Source: Stephania yunnanensis (taxonomy: Eukaryota > Streptophyta > Magnoliopsida > Ranunculales > Menispermaceae). From it: a stretch of 64,000 bases of DNA. Positions 12,901 to 21,500 of this stretch are shown here, piece after piece. Numbering within the stretch: the stretch's first letter is position 1; every line of letters starts with the position of its first letter. A model generated the notes under the pieces. That model was given only the letters and a program-made list of their open reading frames with translations. It searched no databases and had not been told where the DNA came from. Made by a program: the position numbers and the translations under genes. The stretch is from contig CM077591.1 of the NCBI GenBank assembly GCA_039657365.1, positions 39,717,501 to 39,781,500 of the forward strand. The letters are read 5' to 3'.

Positions 12901-15900
12901 ATGAGAGGTTTACACCAAGGACATTTTTTTCACTTAATGCCTATCCGTGGTGCCTAAGGGCCACCTTAGTTCAGCACTACCAATACTCGAATTGAATGAA
13001 AAGCAAACAAATGCGCAAAGGGAATGTATTACTTAGCTCACAATGGAAATACAACTCCAGCACTCTATGCTTCCCCAAGCATGGTGCTCTAGGCTTTATA
13101 GATCAGCCTACAAGTAGTTACATAACCGTCAAGGACACATGTCCTGTTTACATTGATTCGGCTACTAAGTAAAACCTCACTCCATGTGGTAGTCAAGGCA
13201 TTACTCGACTACCGCACTCTCTTGTTGTCACCTGGTTCCATAACTTTCGTAATCGTCTGGTCAATGAGCACATTCTCCACATGCTAGGAACTTGCTTGGA
13301 CGTGCCTTGGTCATGCTACGGGCCATGACTAAGACAGTTACATAACCGCCTGGAACTACCTTGAACTTGGTCCATCCGAGCCTAAGGTGACTTGGTCCAT
13401 GCTTTGCTTAGGGACAGGTTATGCTTGGTGGTGCCTAGCTTAGCTTAGGCACCTATGCACCCTTAGGTGCTAGCCGGGGCTCGGTCAAGTCCGAGTCCCA
13501 CCGGCTCGGGGTGGCTATACCATGGTCATTGGGACTTGCCTTGGCATGCTTGCCCAAGGCGTACTCTAGGGTCTCCCTTGCCTTCATGCCCATGCCACCC
13601 CTAGGAGAGGTCCCCCTCCTTATAGTAGATTTTAAGCCGTTCTTGGAACTCCGGTAGGAAACATCCAAAAGTGAGACCAATCATATTTTGACTTGGTCAA
13701 CGCCCAAGTCAAGTTTTGTCAAACCTTGCCCATGCCAAGGTCTTGCCTTGCCCATGCCAAGGCATGCATGACCTTGCTCGTGCCAAGGCAATACCTTGCC
13801 AGCGCCACATCCAATTTACCCATGTGTATGCGCGCATATGTGTGAGCCTCCGCGCGCTACTCTACGAACTATCCCGAATGCGTATCCCGTCTCCAAGTGT
13901 ATGCGAGTACGCGCTACTCCCGCATGCGTGTCTTCAAATCTCGTCAATGCCTCCGTATGCGTGCGAGTACGCCTCAGTGTATCGCGCGTTATCCGTCACC
14001 GCGCGCGCGTACTTGTGTTAGGCGAGCGCTCGCATGCGTGCCTTTACGCTACGCGTGTTCGCAGCATGCGTGCGACACTCATGCATGCACCATCCAACAA
14101 CTAAGTCCCGTGGAACCCTCCAAGTCCACCAAAACCCGAATATCACTGAGTTTTCTCGCTGCCCAGCCCAGTCTACTCGGGTCATGCTATTGGGGCAGTA
14201 ACAACTTGAATCAACAAGTCATATAACTCAAAAGGCAATTGTGAATCGTTTAAAAGTTTTAGGTCATCAACAATGTTTGTAAACACTAAAAGTGTCTGAT
14301 CTTCATAAAAACTCTACAATTTAGAATCTAAAAATGAGATCCATCGGCAAAAAATGACACACATTTAGACTCTCATTCTTGGTAGTGTCATATTATGTTT
14401 ACAAAAGAAAATCTAATGGACCGCACAATCAACCTGGTGACTGTGGCTATTCACTCTAGAGTCTAGAAGTAGGAGCATCTGCCCAATCAACATCCTTAAA
14501 ATTATCACTGTAATACTCAACGACATAAGAGTAGTTTTTTTGTATATGATAGAACCATGAACCTTGGTTGAACTGAATTAACAAAGAAGAGATAAAAACA
14601 AGAGAAATAAAGAGAAGAAGATTTATTGTTGAACTGAACCACTGAACAAGCAATCCCACAGCATTCAAGAGGCTCAACTCTCCAAGAATTCAAAGAGTTC
14701 ACCAATTACAATCATCATAACATTATCCTTATCTTTATCTTACAACCTCTATTTATAAAAAAAATTCAAAACACAAACACACCACAATCATTGTAACTAA
14801 CGTGTAGACTCTCTTAACTCACACATATAGTATTTTCTAGCATATTATATGATTAGGGTTGTATCAATATCCAAATACCTTCTTTAATGTAGTGTGGATA
14901 TGCCTCAAAAAGAAATAAATATGACATGTGTTGTATGGTGGAGGTGTGACAAGTCTTGTTGAGAATCTCTTGATGGAGAACTAGGAGAGTTGATAAATGA
15001 ACAGCTTTATATACAACATAGCCTCAATCCCAAATTAGTTGGAGTCGACTAAATAGATCGTACTCCTCCATTGCGCTCGATTTAGTGCAATTGTTGGTGT
15101 GCTTTCCAAATCATTTAAATCCCTCCTAATCAATATGTCCCAAGTTCGTTTCTGTCTACACCTGCCTCATCGAATTAAATCAGTTTCTATTGAGTCGAGT
15201 TTTCTAGTGAGGTTATTTGTATGTCGTCGTTGGAAGCGTCCAAACCATCGCAACCTCCCTTCCCTAATCTTTGTGCCAATTGGTACAACTACGACTTTTC
15301 TTTGAATTTATGTATTTCTTATTTTATCTTTACGAGTTTTACAACACATCTATCTACCAACTTCATTTCTGCTATGCACATTTTATGTACTTATTGTTTC
15401 TTTACCATATAACATTCACTTCCCTCAAAGCATAACTTTATGTATAAAATCAAATTATTAACCTCTAGCACAATAACGCAACATGCCCATGTTCTCCGAT
15501 CCTAAAAATTACGTGGTAAAAGTAAAACTCGTTTAAAAGCTTCAGCAACTATCTAGATGGGTAAAATTTATAATTCGGGTGACATACTTTTTAGGGTAGT
15601 GCTAGATGGACTCAAAAAGTCCGGACTCAAACAATCAAAAAGACATAAATACCCTTAATTTAAATTCATTATTGGTGTTTGGGGTAGAGGGTAATTAGGT
15701 CTTTTACTTAGGTAGATATCTTAAATTGTTAACAAAAAAATCTTTGGGTCCGGACTCAAAGAGTCCAAATAGATTTTTTGTACTTTTTACACCTACATTT
15801 TACAGTATTTTAGTCTTTTGGTAACACGTGTGCACATCCCGATGCAAAATTCTAAGAACCACGACAACTAAGAATTTGTCACCCAATCATTTTCCAAAAT

Positions 15901-16528
15901 ACAATATGCCCTTCTCATTTACTAATTTGCCAAAGCATCTCTGAGATGGAGGAGGCATCACTTGCCAAAGGAGAGGTTTATGGAGGTTTTAGTTTCGACT
16001 TCCTCTAAAAAACAAAAACAAAAAACAAAAAAACAGAAACAAAAAAACAAAATCAAACAAACTAACTAATTTTGCGAACAAGTGTCTATAGGGATTTCCT
16101 TCAATATACTTTTAAAAATCAACTAGAGACCTACTTGTTCGAGTCGCTGGAGAAGAGAAGTCTTGAACTGGCGAACACCACGTCCTTGCGACCTAGGATC
16201 CATCATGTGCGCTCTCTCAAACGCGTAAAACCGGCCTACCAGTACCAATCAACAATCAAAACAATCCACTTTAACCTGAAAAACACAAAAACCATCAAAA
16301 TCAACAATTACAGAGATAAGCTGCGCGAGGCGACTCGTGACTGATCTGATCCGCCACGCGAAGGAACCGCTGAACTTCCGCGACCAAAGTCTGGGGCACT
16401 TTCTCGCTGTCGAAGCTGTCTCGAGATTGGCCGATGTTCCTCGACGTACCAGTCCTAACTGATGTGCTCCTTCTCCTCCCATCACCATTGATGGACAACG
16501 ATTCCTCAACGACCTCGATTTCCGACAT
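2203..16528 (-). CDS. callose synthase (1,3-beta-glucan synthase, GSL family), 5' half, 13 exons
   Basis: Callose synthases are large (about 1,900 residues) plasma-membrane enzymes that make 1,3-beta-glucan from UDP-glucose. Thirteen minus-strand exons join in phase with GT-AG junctions: 16528-16312, 16235-16135, 5618-5503, 5387-5312, 5189-5079, 3921-3802, 3604-3512, 3436-3345, 3235-3109, 2902-2765, 2689-2613, 2496-2400, 2310-2203. They encode 491 residues with no stop. Family landmarks in order are FDSEKVPQTL, YAFERAHMMDP, GRGVRQFKT, YNILPL, ALRNLRGLP, NQREHLILLLAN, WCKFLGRKSNIW, YLLIWGEASNLRFMPEC and WRNYDDLNEFFW. This is the cytosolic N-terminal part (Vta1-like and FKS1 domain 1). The catalytic domain would lie left of the window. 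Start choice: Met at 16528, because the upstream in-frame Met at 16576 would add a hydrophobic run atypical of the family. From memory the sequence looks closest to the CalS8/GSL4 subgroup, which is tentative. Confidence 0.9.
4901..5005 (-). repeat. SINE/LINE 3' tail fragment (Au-SINE-like) in intron 5
   Basis: An ACAACAACAACA stretch is followed by ATAGTCTCAGTCCCGAATTA and ACTGGGGTCGGCTACATGGATC, the reverse complement of the widespread plant SINE/LINE 3' end that finishes in (TTG)n. About 30 further bases (GCTCGATTAAGTGCAATTG) match the copies near 6616 and 15060, so more than the bare tail is present. Confidence 0.6.
5079..5618 (-). CDS. callose synthase-like exons 3-5
   Basis: Exon 3 (5618-5503) begins DEKATILKRKEKSDVREL, the block that follows LLQRLE in this family. 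Exon 4 (5387-5312) reads ARLHQIASVLSEVLKN. Exon 5 (5189-5079) carries the YNILPL motif and ends QAIMQFPE. Phases are 0, 2, 0 and 0 at successive junctions and agree with exon 2 and exon 6. Residues 107-207 of the predicted protein. Confidence 0.88.
5871..5911 (-). repeat. 41-bp SINE/LINE tail insertion with 20-bp TSD
   Basis: Only the (CAA)n end and the 'ATAGCCTCAGTCCC...GGGGTCGG' tail of the same SINE/LINE family are present. The insertion is bracketed by two identical 20-base copies of CAACCATGTAATCTCATATA at 5851-5870 and 5912-5931. Such a flank is the signature of target-primed reverse transcription, here with extreme 5' truncation. Confidence 0.8.
6117..6321 (+). mobile_element. tRNA-derived SINE, full length, with TSD
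   Basis: About 205 bp. An internal pol III promoter is visible: A box TGGCGGAGTGG near 6131 and B box GTTCGAGTCC near 6187. The copy ends in a 12-base A-run. Flanks are perfect 14-base direct repeats AATTGGAAGGATGC (6103-6116 and 6322-6335). The body does not fold into a tRNA beyond these boxes. It lies in intron 2 of the callose synthase-like gene, antisense to it. Confidence 0.85.
6615..6710 (+). repeat. SINE/LINE tail copy in plus orientation
   Basis: Reads GCCAAATCGAGCTCAATGG, then TAGTCGACCCCAACTAATTT, GGGATTGATGC and a (TTG)n end. This is the same family as the minus-strand copies at 4901, 5871 and 15010. Flanking repeats ACCACTATCAAT (6603-6614) and ACCATTATCAAT (6711-6722) differ at one base and look like an ageing TSD. 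Confidence 0.65.
7066..8344 (-). repeat. Gypsy-1 3' LTR
   Basis: About 1,279 bp, parallel to the copy at 12885-14203 but some 40 bp shorter because of small indels. Its inner edge reads GGCAGTAATC where the other copy has GGCAGTAACA, so the terminal CA is mutated. A short purine tract on the minus strand (GCGCGGGGA) abuts it and is a candidate polypurine tract. Confidence 0.85.
8390..9865 (-). pseudogene. Gypsy-1 integrase and chromodomain pseudogene
   Basis: The integrase core (9629-9051) shows MDFITGFPKVQG, VDQFSKFAIF, SDRDARFTGRFW and the NGQT motif followed by Lys where the catalytic Glu is expected. The N-terminal His/Cys finger is frameshifted near 9545. The C-terminal part (8946-8472) has GYRLKLPERLKVHLTFHVSYLKPF and then ILSHETRGQSKKNRRIFYLIK. 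That leads into a chromodomain whose conserved Trp positions are now TAG, TGA and TGA (about 8458-8415). The chromodomain targets insertion to particular chromatin in intact relatives. Confidence 0.85.
9985..11760 (-). pseudogene. Gypsy-1 protease, reverse transcriptase and RNase H pseudogene
   Basis: Protease near 11670 has DLGATHSF where the family has D-[ST]-G-A, so one catalytic-loop residue is lost. The linker GFIQPSKAPYGAPVLF leads into RT (10911-10414) with LDLRSGYYQVRI, PFGLTNA and YMDEIVIYS. The last should be a Y-x-DD motif, so the second active-site Asp is Glu. RNase H (10410-9985) reads FEVHTDAPDRALGALL, SRKLKEAEQQYPAHEKEMLA and LWRHYLPATNFVVQTDN. At least three stops or frame breaks separate the blocks. 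Confidence 0.88.
11850..12864 (-). pseudogene. Gypsy-1 gag pseudogene
   Basis: Starts at Met 12864. The first 130 residues are helical with QRIEGLEMLVTSLV-type heptads, then comes PEPKKFSGKRSTKELENFL, an in-frame stop, and MEQYF...VILTSMYLEGDVKLWW, the conserved core of the Retrotrans_gag domain. The downstream zinc-knuckle region (about 11850-11900) is recognisable only by position: the cysteines are replaced and frames are broken. Gag would form the virus-like particle. This copy cannot. Confidence 0.8.
12871..12882 (-). other. Gypsy-1 primer-binding site (tRNA-iMet)
   Basis: On the minus strand the sequence directly after the 5' LTR reads ATTGGTATCAGAGCCTCG. Its TGGTATCAGAGC is complementary to the 3' end of plant initiator tRNA-Met, the usual primer of plant gypsy and copia elements. 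Confidence 0.9.
12885..14203 (-). repeat. Gypsy-1 5' LTR
   Basis: 1,319 bp with TG/CA termini. The distal part (13790-14070) is strikingly CpG-rich with repeated GTATGCG/GCGCG words, unlike the surrounding intron. The LTR is followed inward by the primer-binding site at 12871-12882. Confidence 0.88.
15010..15105 (-). repeat. SINE/LINE tail copy near exon 2
   Basis: ATACAACATAGCCTCAATCC then CAAATTAGTTGGAGTCGACT and GCTCGATTTAGTGCAATTG match the copies at 4901 and 6616. The sequence beyond 15105 has no clear family assignment. No clean TSD was found. Confidence 0.5.
15602..15772. mobile_element. MITE-like element with GGACTC terminal inverted repeats
   Basis: The left end CTAGATGGACTC...AGTCCGGACTCAAA and the right end (reverse complement) CTATTTGGACTC...AGTCCGGACCCAAA form imperfect TIRs of about 30 bp around a 110 bp AT-rich core. 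No coding capacity. I could not define a TSD, so the superfamily is open. Confidence 0.5.
16135..16528 (-). CDS. callose synthase-like exons 1-2
   Basis: Exon 1 (16528-16312) encodes residues 1-72 and ends inside a Cys codon. Exon 2 (16235-16135) completes it and runs to residue 106. Joined, they read ...AAYLC|RFYAFERAHMMDP then GRGVRQFKTSLLQRLEQ, the usual N-terminal callose synthase block. The donor after exon 1 is GTAATT, the acceptor before exon 2 is GGTAG, and the donor after exon 2 is GTAGG. The first 35 or so residues are acidic, then Ser/Arg-rich, and are not conserved. These exons lie 10.5 kb upstream of exon 3, so an automatic annotation could miss them or assign them to a separate gene. 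Confidence 0.88.
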
Positions 16529-17024
16529 TGGTTCAACAACAACGATGACGACGAACGAAGAGAAGACCGATTGCAAGCATTTCTACTACAAATCTCCATT
16601 GCTTGTCTTTTTCGCTTTAGCTATTGCTCTTCTCTTCTTTTGCTTTTGTGCTTTTTTTTTTTTTTTGTTTCTCCTTTTGCTCTCTTCTGGCTCTAAGTGG
16701 GAGCGTCGTTCCTGTTCTCGTTGAGATGTGAAGGAGAGGGAATGATTGTCTAACGCAGCTTTGACACTCACATTTGACATCATTGTTGTGATCCTGTACA
16801 TATTTCATCAAGATATGTGTGATTGTGTTTTGAGGTGTATCGACAATTAGAAGTCAAAGTACTACTCACATTTATTTAGAGGGAAAAGTTGCGATTGCTT
16901 TAGTTAAAGAGTGGTCTTGAGAACTGAGTGAGTGTCTACTCAAAAGTTCGACTCTTTCGAGTACTGACTTTTGGGGAGCCACGTGTTGCATAAACAACAC
17001 ACAGGTCTTATTCAAAAACTAAAG
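16529..17024 (-). promoter_or_regulatory. upstream flank of the callose synthase-like gene
   Basis: This holds the presumed 5' UTR and proximal promoter, read on the minus strand. It includes a long purine tract (complement of the T/CT run at 16610-16690) just above the start codon, a feature common in plant 5' leaders. I see no convincing TATA box. The flank is short, because the TIR element at 17025-20652 begins within 0.5 kb of the start codon. Confidence 0.3.
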
Positions 17025-17399
17025 AGGCCCGCTATGGGGCACCCCACCAATTCATGAAGGCACCCAAATTTTTTTTCATTTTCCTATATAAAATGTAAAT
17101 GTCTATTTTGCCCCTTTATATATACTCACTCAAACCCCACAAATCATTTTCAATGCAAAACTGGGGCACCTCACCACCTTGGATCACAAGTGAAACCTAA
17201 AGCCACAATTGTGTTTGCCGAGCGTGTATCAATTCTTGCGTCTTGACATCATCCGACAGCGAGGCAACAATGTTTGACAACCATATGAAGCTTTGAAGGA
17301 ACTGTGAATCAAAAACTGTGAAATCGATGATTTTGTTTGTCAACATAGGGTTTCTCAAGTTTTTAGACGTTTTTTCACGGACGCGATTGATTCGGCCTC

Positions 17400-17850
17400 C
17401 CAGGACCGAGAGTTATGCAAACATCTCGGTCAACATCCACCGAGAAAGGAATAAAAGTCTCGGTAATGGACAATCGAGAGAAATGTTACGTTCTCGATTG
17501 TACATCACCGACAGGACATAAACTATACACTTCGACTTACTCTCGTGATGTGGTGACCGAGACGACAATAAAAGTCTCGGTCATGGACAACCGAGATCCA
17601 TTTTACACTCTTGGTTGTACATCACCGACAGAACATAGACTATACACTAATGGTTGCTCTCGTGAAGTGGTGACCGAGATAACAATATAACTCTCGGCCA
17701 TTCGTTGCCGAGACTGTGTAAACTATACTGGCATGTCTGGTCGAGAACCACGAGTTCCCAAAAGTTTCCCCTCAGTCTCGGCCATGCTTGGCCGATACCG
17801 TAAACAAAATCTCTGGCCTGTGTGGCCGAGAACCACGACTTTCCAATAAA
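17400..17850. repeat. 117-bp tandem repeat with CTCGG/CCGAG words
   Basis: The phrase ATAAAAGTCTCGGT...GGACAA recurs at 17451 and 17568, an interval of 117 bp, each copy followed by GTACATCACCGACAG...CATA. Further decayed copies with TCTCGGCCAT run to about 17850. The words are short palindromes of the CTCGG/CCGAG type. They lie inside the left half of the TIR element and probably act as subterminal repeats. Confidence 0.65.
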
Positions 17851-18063
17851 TGCACTATTGAATGCACCGCTACACAAACATAACAACTACTCTACCAAAT
17901 GCAACTTAATTAGACTATCACGTACCTTCAAACGATCGATTTCAACACTATCGATGTGTGAACGAAAAACTTGAACCGAACCCTAATTTGGAGACGAAAT
18001 CGACTAAAACTCAGAACCTTCAAACTCGAAAAATGTCCTACAACAGAGGAAAGAGACAGAGAG

Positions 18064-20449
18064 TGTAACGACTCATTTTATTAATGTCTCTTAAATTTAC
18101 GGACGTGTACGCCAGCTCGGATTTACGTGGACGATGCGGTACGCTAGGACACACAGGGACTTATTAGGTATGTTAGTTATTATGTGTTGGATGCTTATTT
18201 GCGGCGAAATGTATTGAAATACATCGCGTGTGTCTATATTGAAAAATATTACGTGTGAGGGTGTGAATGGTATTCGCCTCGATATGCGTGTCGACGCGGG
18301 TGCCGGGTAGTTGACGGGACCAAATATTAGGATGAGGAAACTAACAAACAACGAGATTGTGTGAACTATACACGCCTCGATATACGTGTCAACACGGGTA
18401 TCGAGTAGTCGACGGGACAGGCTATTGGGTCGGGAAAAAAATGGAAACACACAAATTAAATAAAAATTTGCCACGTAACGAATATTGGGTTACGAACTAC
18501 GCGGTGGTGCGCGGATATCATGGTTCAGACGCGAAATCGGGCGTCGAAACGTCCGAAAACACGAGTGAGTGTCGTAGCGGTGTCACGATTTGGTGTCACA
18601 CTCATACAACCCCAAGCAACACTTGTCATACACTCCCGCCACTTGTCCACCACCCACCTACCTACATACACCACACCACCGCACACCACATGCACACACA
18701 CTGTTCACACACAACAAACACACACCCGAGAAACAGAGGAAGGAGAAGAAGAAAAGGAGAAGAGGAGAAGAGGAGGAGAAGCAGGGACGTGCCGGGAATG
18801 AGAGGAGACGTTACGGTCGAGGTGAGTCTCAGTGGTGGCTGTTGTTGTGTCGGGTGGTTGACGGTGGGGTGGAGCGTGGGGCTCGACCTCCATGGTCAAA
18901 CCCCATGGCCACGGTGGGATGGCAGGGGTGCCTCCCCTGCCATCGGCTCCACCGGGGTTAGGGTGGAGAGCCACCCCAATCCATCACCGAGGAGAAAGAA
19001 AAAAAAAAAAAAAAAAAAAAACTCCCGATCGAACCAATCGATCGGGAGGAAGAAGGTGCACACGCGGGCGGGCCCAGAATGAGCCGAGCCGGGTCGGGTC
19101 GGACCGGTTTGGGTCGACCCGACCTAGGCCAAACAAAGAAAAGAAAATAAAAAAAAAAAAAAAAAGAGAAAAAGAAAGGAAAAATGAAAGAAAAATTGGG
19201 AAAATTTCAGAAAAATTGGGAAAATTTCGAAAAAAAATATATATATTTCAATCAAATAAATAGAAATTGATAAAACTCTATGAAAAGAAAATACGTGAGA
19301 ATGTCGAACGCGATCTTTTGCGGGGTTTTGCCTCGAAAAACGTGAGAAGGGCGATTTTGCCTAAAATTTTTAGAAAATTATTGTAAATTAGCATGCTAAC
19401 CTAAATTATTCATAAATGGACATAGGTTGAAACGGTGATCAATCGACGACCAAGGACTCAGTAGACTTGGACTCGGGGATTGATTACGAGGTAGTGGAGC
19501 ACGTTGTGAGGTTTGTAAAACCCAAAGGGAAAACTCTCGAGTATTTATTTTACTTTCATATTTCCATTCATTTCCATTATTCCTTGTGTTTTTTAAATTA
19601 CATTCATATCTTGTCATCTTTTGGACGGTTGGTTGAGTTACTCCCACTAGATGTTCTGTTGTGTGTCTATGCATTCTAGACCATAGCATGTGTATCAGGA
19701 GTGCTCGGTGAATAACGACCAGAGGGAAATGCTACATGTGTCGGTCCGTCGTAGGTCTACGCCAGCCACCGAGAGGGATTAGGTGATAGCTAGTTGGGTG
19801 CGCCCACTAGTGGGATCCTGGAAGGAAATCCCGAAGTATGGTTTAGTCTGACTGGAACAGGCATAGATATTTGAGCTTTATTGTTATTTATGCATGCGGT
19901 GCCCTACTTTACAGTTGCCTGTTTACATTCCGCATGTGTATTTAGCAGTATTTCTTGACTTCCACTTGTTTAGATGAATGCTCGGAGGAGTTCCTTGGGA
20001 TTTTACTGACTGGACTCGTCATCCATTTTTTCTTGTGATGATTGAGTGTAGATCCGAGTACAAGTAAAGGCAAAGGGATCTTAGGCGACTAACTCTGACT
20101 GCCTACCTTTGCGGGTACTTGTACGTGTGCTTACTTTGATCTTTTGATTCTTTCAGGAACCGGGGATTGACATGACTTTATACATGCTTAGTTTTATATG
20201 GTACAGTCATCTACCTTTATACATAGTACTTTTTAGGGTTTTTCCAAATTAGGATTTGTTAACTTCATTAATATTTCTCGCATTTACGTACAACTTCCGC
20301 TACATTTGTCATTTATACACCGTACACACACAAGTGGATGTGAATCTCGAAACAGAGTAAGGACGGGCATGTGTCGTACACGTGTAATTGGGCCAGCTGG
20401 CGAGGAGTACACGGAGACACGTCACCTCGGGGCCGCGAGGACCGCCACA
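18064..20449 (+). mobile_element. solo LTR of the Tekay/Del-like gypsy family
   Basis: Begins TGTAACGACTCATTTTATTA and ends CCGCCACA, and parallels the LTRs at 24621-26835 and 31211-33442 over the whole 2.39 kb. It is flanked by a perfect 5-bp TSD GAGAG (18059-18063 and 20450-20454). No primer site or internal domain is present, as expected after unequal recombination between the two LTRs of one element. It sits inside the TIR element 17025-20652. The open frames on both strands near 18360-19260 are low-complexity LTR sequence, not genes. Confidence 0.9.
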
Positions 20450-20652
20450 GAGAGGAACGAAGACAACTTAGATTCGGGATTGCTAGGTGGTTCGTTGACG
20501 AGAAATGGGGAAAGCCAAGCAAGAGGATGGTGGTGGGGTGCCTCTGTTTTGCAGAAGGGGTATTTTTGGGATTTCATGTGTAATTTTTGGGTGCCCTTGG
20601 TAATTTGATTTGTGCCATCTTCATGAATTGGTGGGGTGCCCTTAGCGGCCCT

Positions 20653-20876
20653 AAAAAAAACTGGGTTTACTTTTTTTTATTCATCAAATAGAAGGTTACT
20701 TTAAAATTACAAAAGTAAGGTATGTCTGTTTTTGAAAATTAGCAATTGATGATGATGCGGATGTATGGCGTGGTGCATTTGATGAGGTGGAATGAATGTC
20801 TTATTTTCAAAAGGAATCATCTATACAAAATACAAAACTGTCTTAATTACTCCTTCTCAAAAGGAGTTATTTGTTT
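20653..20876. other. unassigned AT-rich stretch with a hairpin motif
   Basis: No gene. It contains the hairpin ACTCCTTCTCAAAAGGAGT near 20848-20866 and a phrase CTTTAAAATTACAAAAGTAA (about 20698) that recurs near 57640, so it belongs to a dispersed repeat. Confidence 0.4.
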
Positions 20877-21300
20877 AACTCGAGGTGCAGAACTCATGCA
20901 AACGACATGTGCGTATCGAGATGGACAAGCCACGTCACTTACGTTTCTCGAGGTGGACAACCCGCGCCACGCGCGATCTCGAGGTAGACAACTCATGTAA
21001 ATGACATGCACGTATCTCGACGTGGACAATTCATGCAAACGTCCCGCATGTATCTTGAGGCCGAGAAGTCATGCAAACGCTACGCTCGTATATCAAGGTG
21101 GCCGACCCATGCAACCTCGTGCAATTCATGCAAACGTCACGCACGTATATCAAGGTGTGCAACTCATACAACCTCGTGCAATCGATGCAAACATCGTGCA
21201 CATTTCTCGAGGTGGACAACTCATACAACTTCGTCCAATTAATGCAAATCGTGCAAAGGTCGCACACGTATTTCGAGGTGGGTAAACCAATCAATGCAAA
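20877..21300. repeat. minisatellite built from 19-bp units
   Basis: TCATGCAAACG-type words recur at 20894, 20993, 21031, 21069, 21126, 21183 and 21240. The intervals are 99, 38, 38, 57, 57 and 57 bp. 38 and 57 are two and three times 19, and the array can be cut into 19-mers such as TCATGCAAACGTCACGCAC, GTATATCAAGGTGTGCAAC and TCATACAACCTCGTGCAAT. The last part is thus a 57-bp higher-order repeat. It is CpG-rich. Confidence 0.7.
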
Positions 21301-21309
21301 TCGTGCAAA

Positions 21310-21500
21310 TGTCATGGACCAGTGCACATAACACGAATGACACATTCAAAGAATGCTCCATTTGTGTTATGGAACAAACCACGGGGACATCACGCGAGAT
21401 GTTCAGAATACATGAATGGCGCATTCTCAAAATGCGTCGTTCGTGTATTTTCAACATTGCACACTAATGGAGCATTTTCAAAACGCGTTTTACCTTAGTT
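21310..21500. repeat. run of imperfect hairpins with CATTC...GAATG stems
   Basis: Three adjacent inverted repeats: CATAACACGAATG / CATTTGTGTTATG, AATACATGAATGGCGCATT / AATGCGTCGTTCGTGTATT, and a shorter one near 21470. Loops are TCAAA-like. Related words occur at 48050-48110, on the far side of the transposon nest, and at 57660-57930. Confidence 0.5.

Larger units (their letters stand above)
7066..14203 (-). mobile_element. Ty3/gypsy chromovirus-like LTR retrotransposon (Gypsy-1), decayed
   Basis: A complete element of 7.1 kb has TG...CA ends, two LTRs, a tRNA-iMet primer site and a 5-bp TSD ACTTG (7061-7065 and 14204-14208). Coding order on the minus strand is gag, protease, RT, RNase H, integrase and a C-terminal chromodomain, which identifies Ty3/gypsy of the chromovirus branch. 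Every domain carries stops or lost catalytic residues, so it cannot be autonomous. In the first 117 bases the two LTRs differ at 8 positions by eye, so the insertion is not recent. It sits in intron 2 of the callose synthase-like gene in the same orientation. Confidence 0.92.
5619..16134 (-). other. intron 2 of the callose synthase-like gene (about 10.5 kb)
   Basis: The interval lies between the GTAGG donor after exon 2 and the CAAAG acceptor before exon 3. The reading phase is 0 on both sides and the joined peptide LLQRLEQ|DEKATIL is continuous. The intron contains three SINE or SINE-tail insertions, a 7.1 kb gypsy element in the same transcriptional direction as the gene, another SINE tail and a small TIR element. 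The stretches 5619-5850, 6336-6602, 6723-7060, 14209-15009 and 15110-15600 hold nothing I recognise. Confidence 0.8.
17025..20652. mobile_element. non-autonomous TIR element interrupted by a solo LTR
   Basis: The left end AGGCCCGCTATGGGGCACC and the right end (reverse complement) AGGGCCGCTAAGGGCACC continue as shared CCACCAATTCATGAAG. Weaker inverted similarity reaches about 150 bp inward: TGCAAAACTGGGGCACC on the left, TGCAAAACAGAGGCACC on the right. Removing the solo LTR and its 5-bp TSD leaves about 1.24 kb. No transposase is visible. The flanks are A-rich and give no clear TSD, so the superfamily is unassigned. Confidence 0.65.

Noticed and set aside
16249..16599. 116-codon minus-strand frame overlapping exon 1
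   Set aside because: It is in another frame than the conserved callose synthase peptide, and the family match is only in the frame starting at 16528.
18357..19082. Open frame of 241 codons on the plus strand
   Set aside because: It lies wholly inside the solo LTR, is low-complexity (His/Thr and Lys/Arg runs from CA and GA tracts) and has no motif.
17010..20665. 8- or 9-bp TSD for the large TIR element
   Set aside because: Flanks are A-rich on both sides and allow several poor alignments, so none is convincing.
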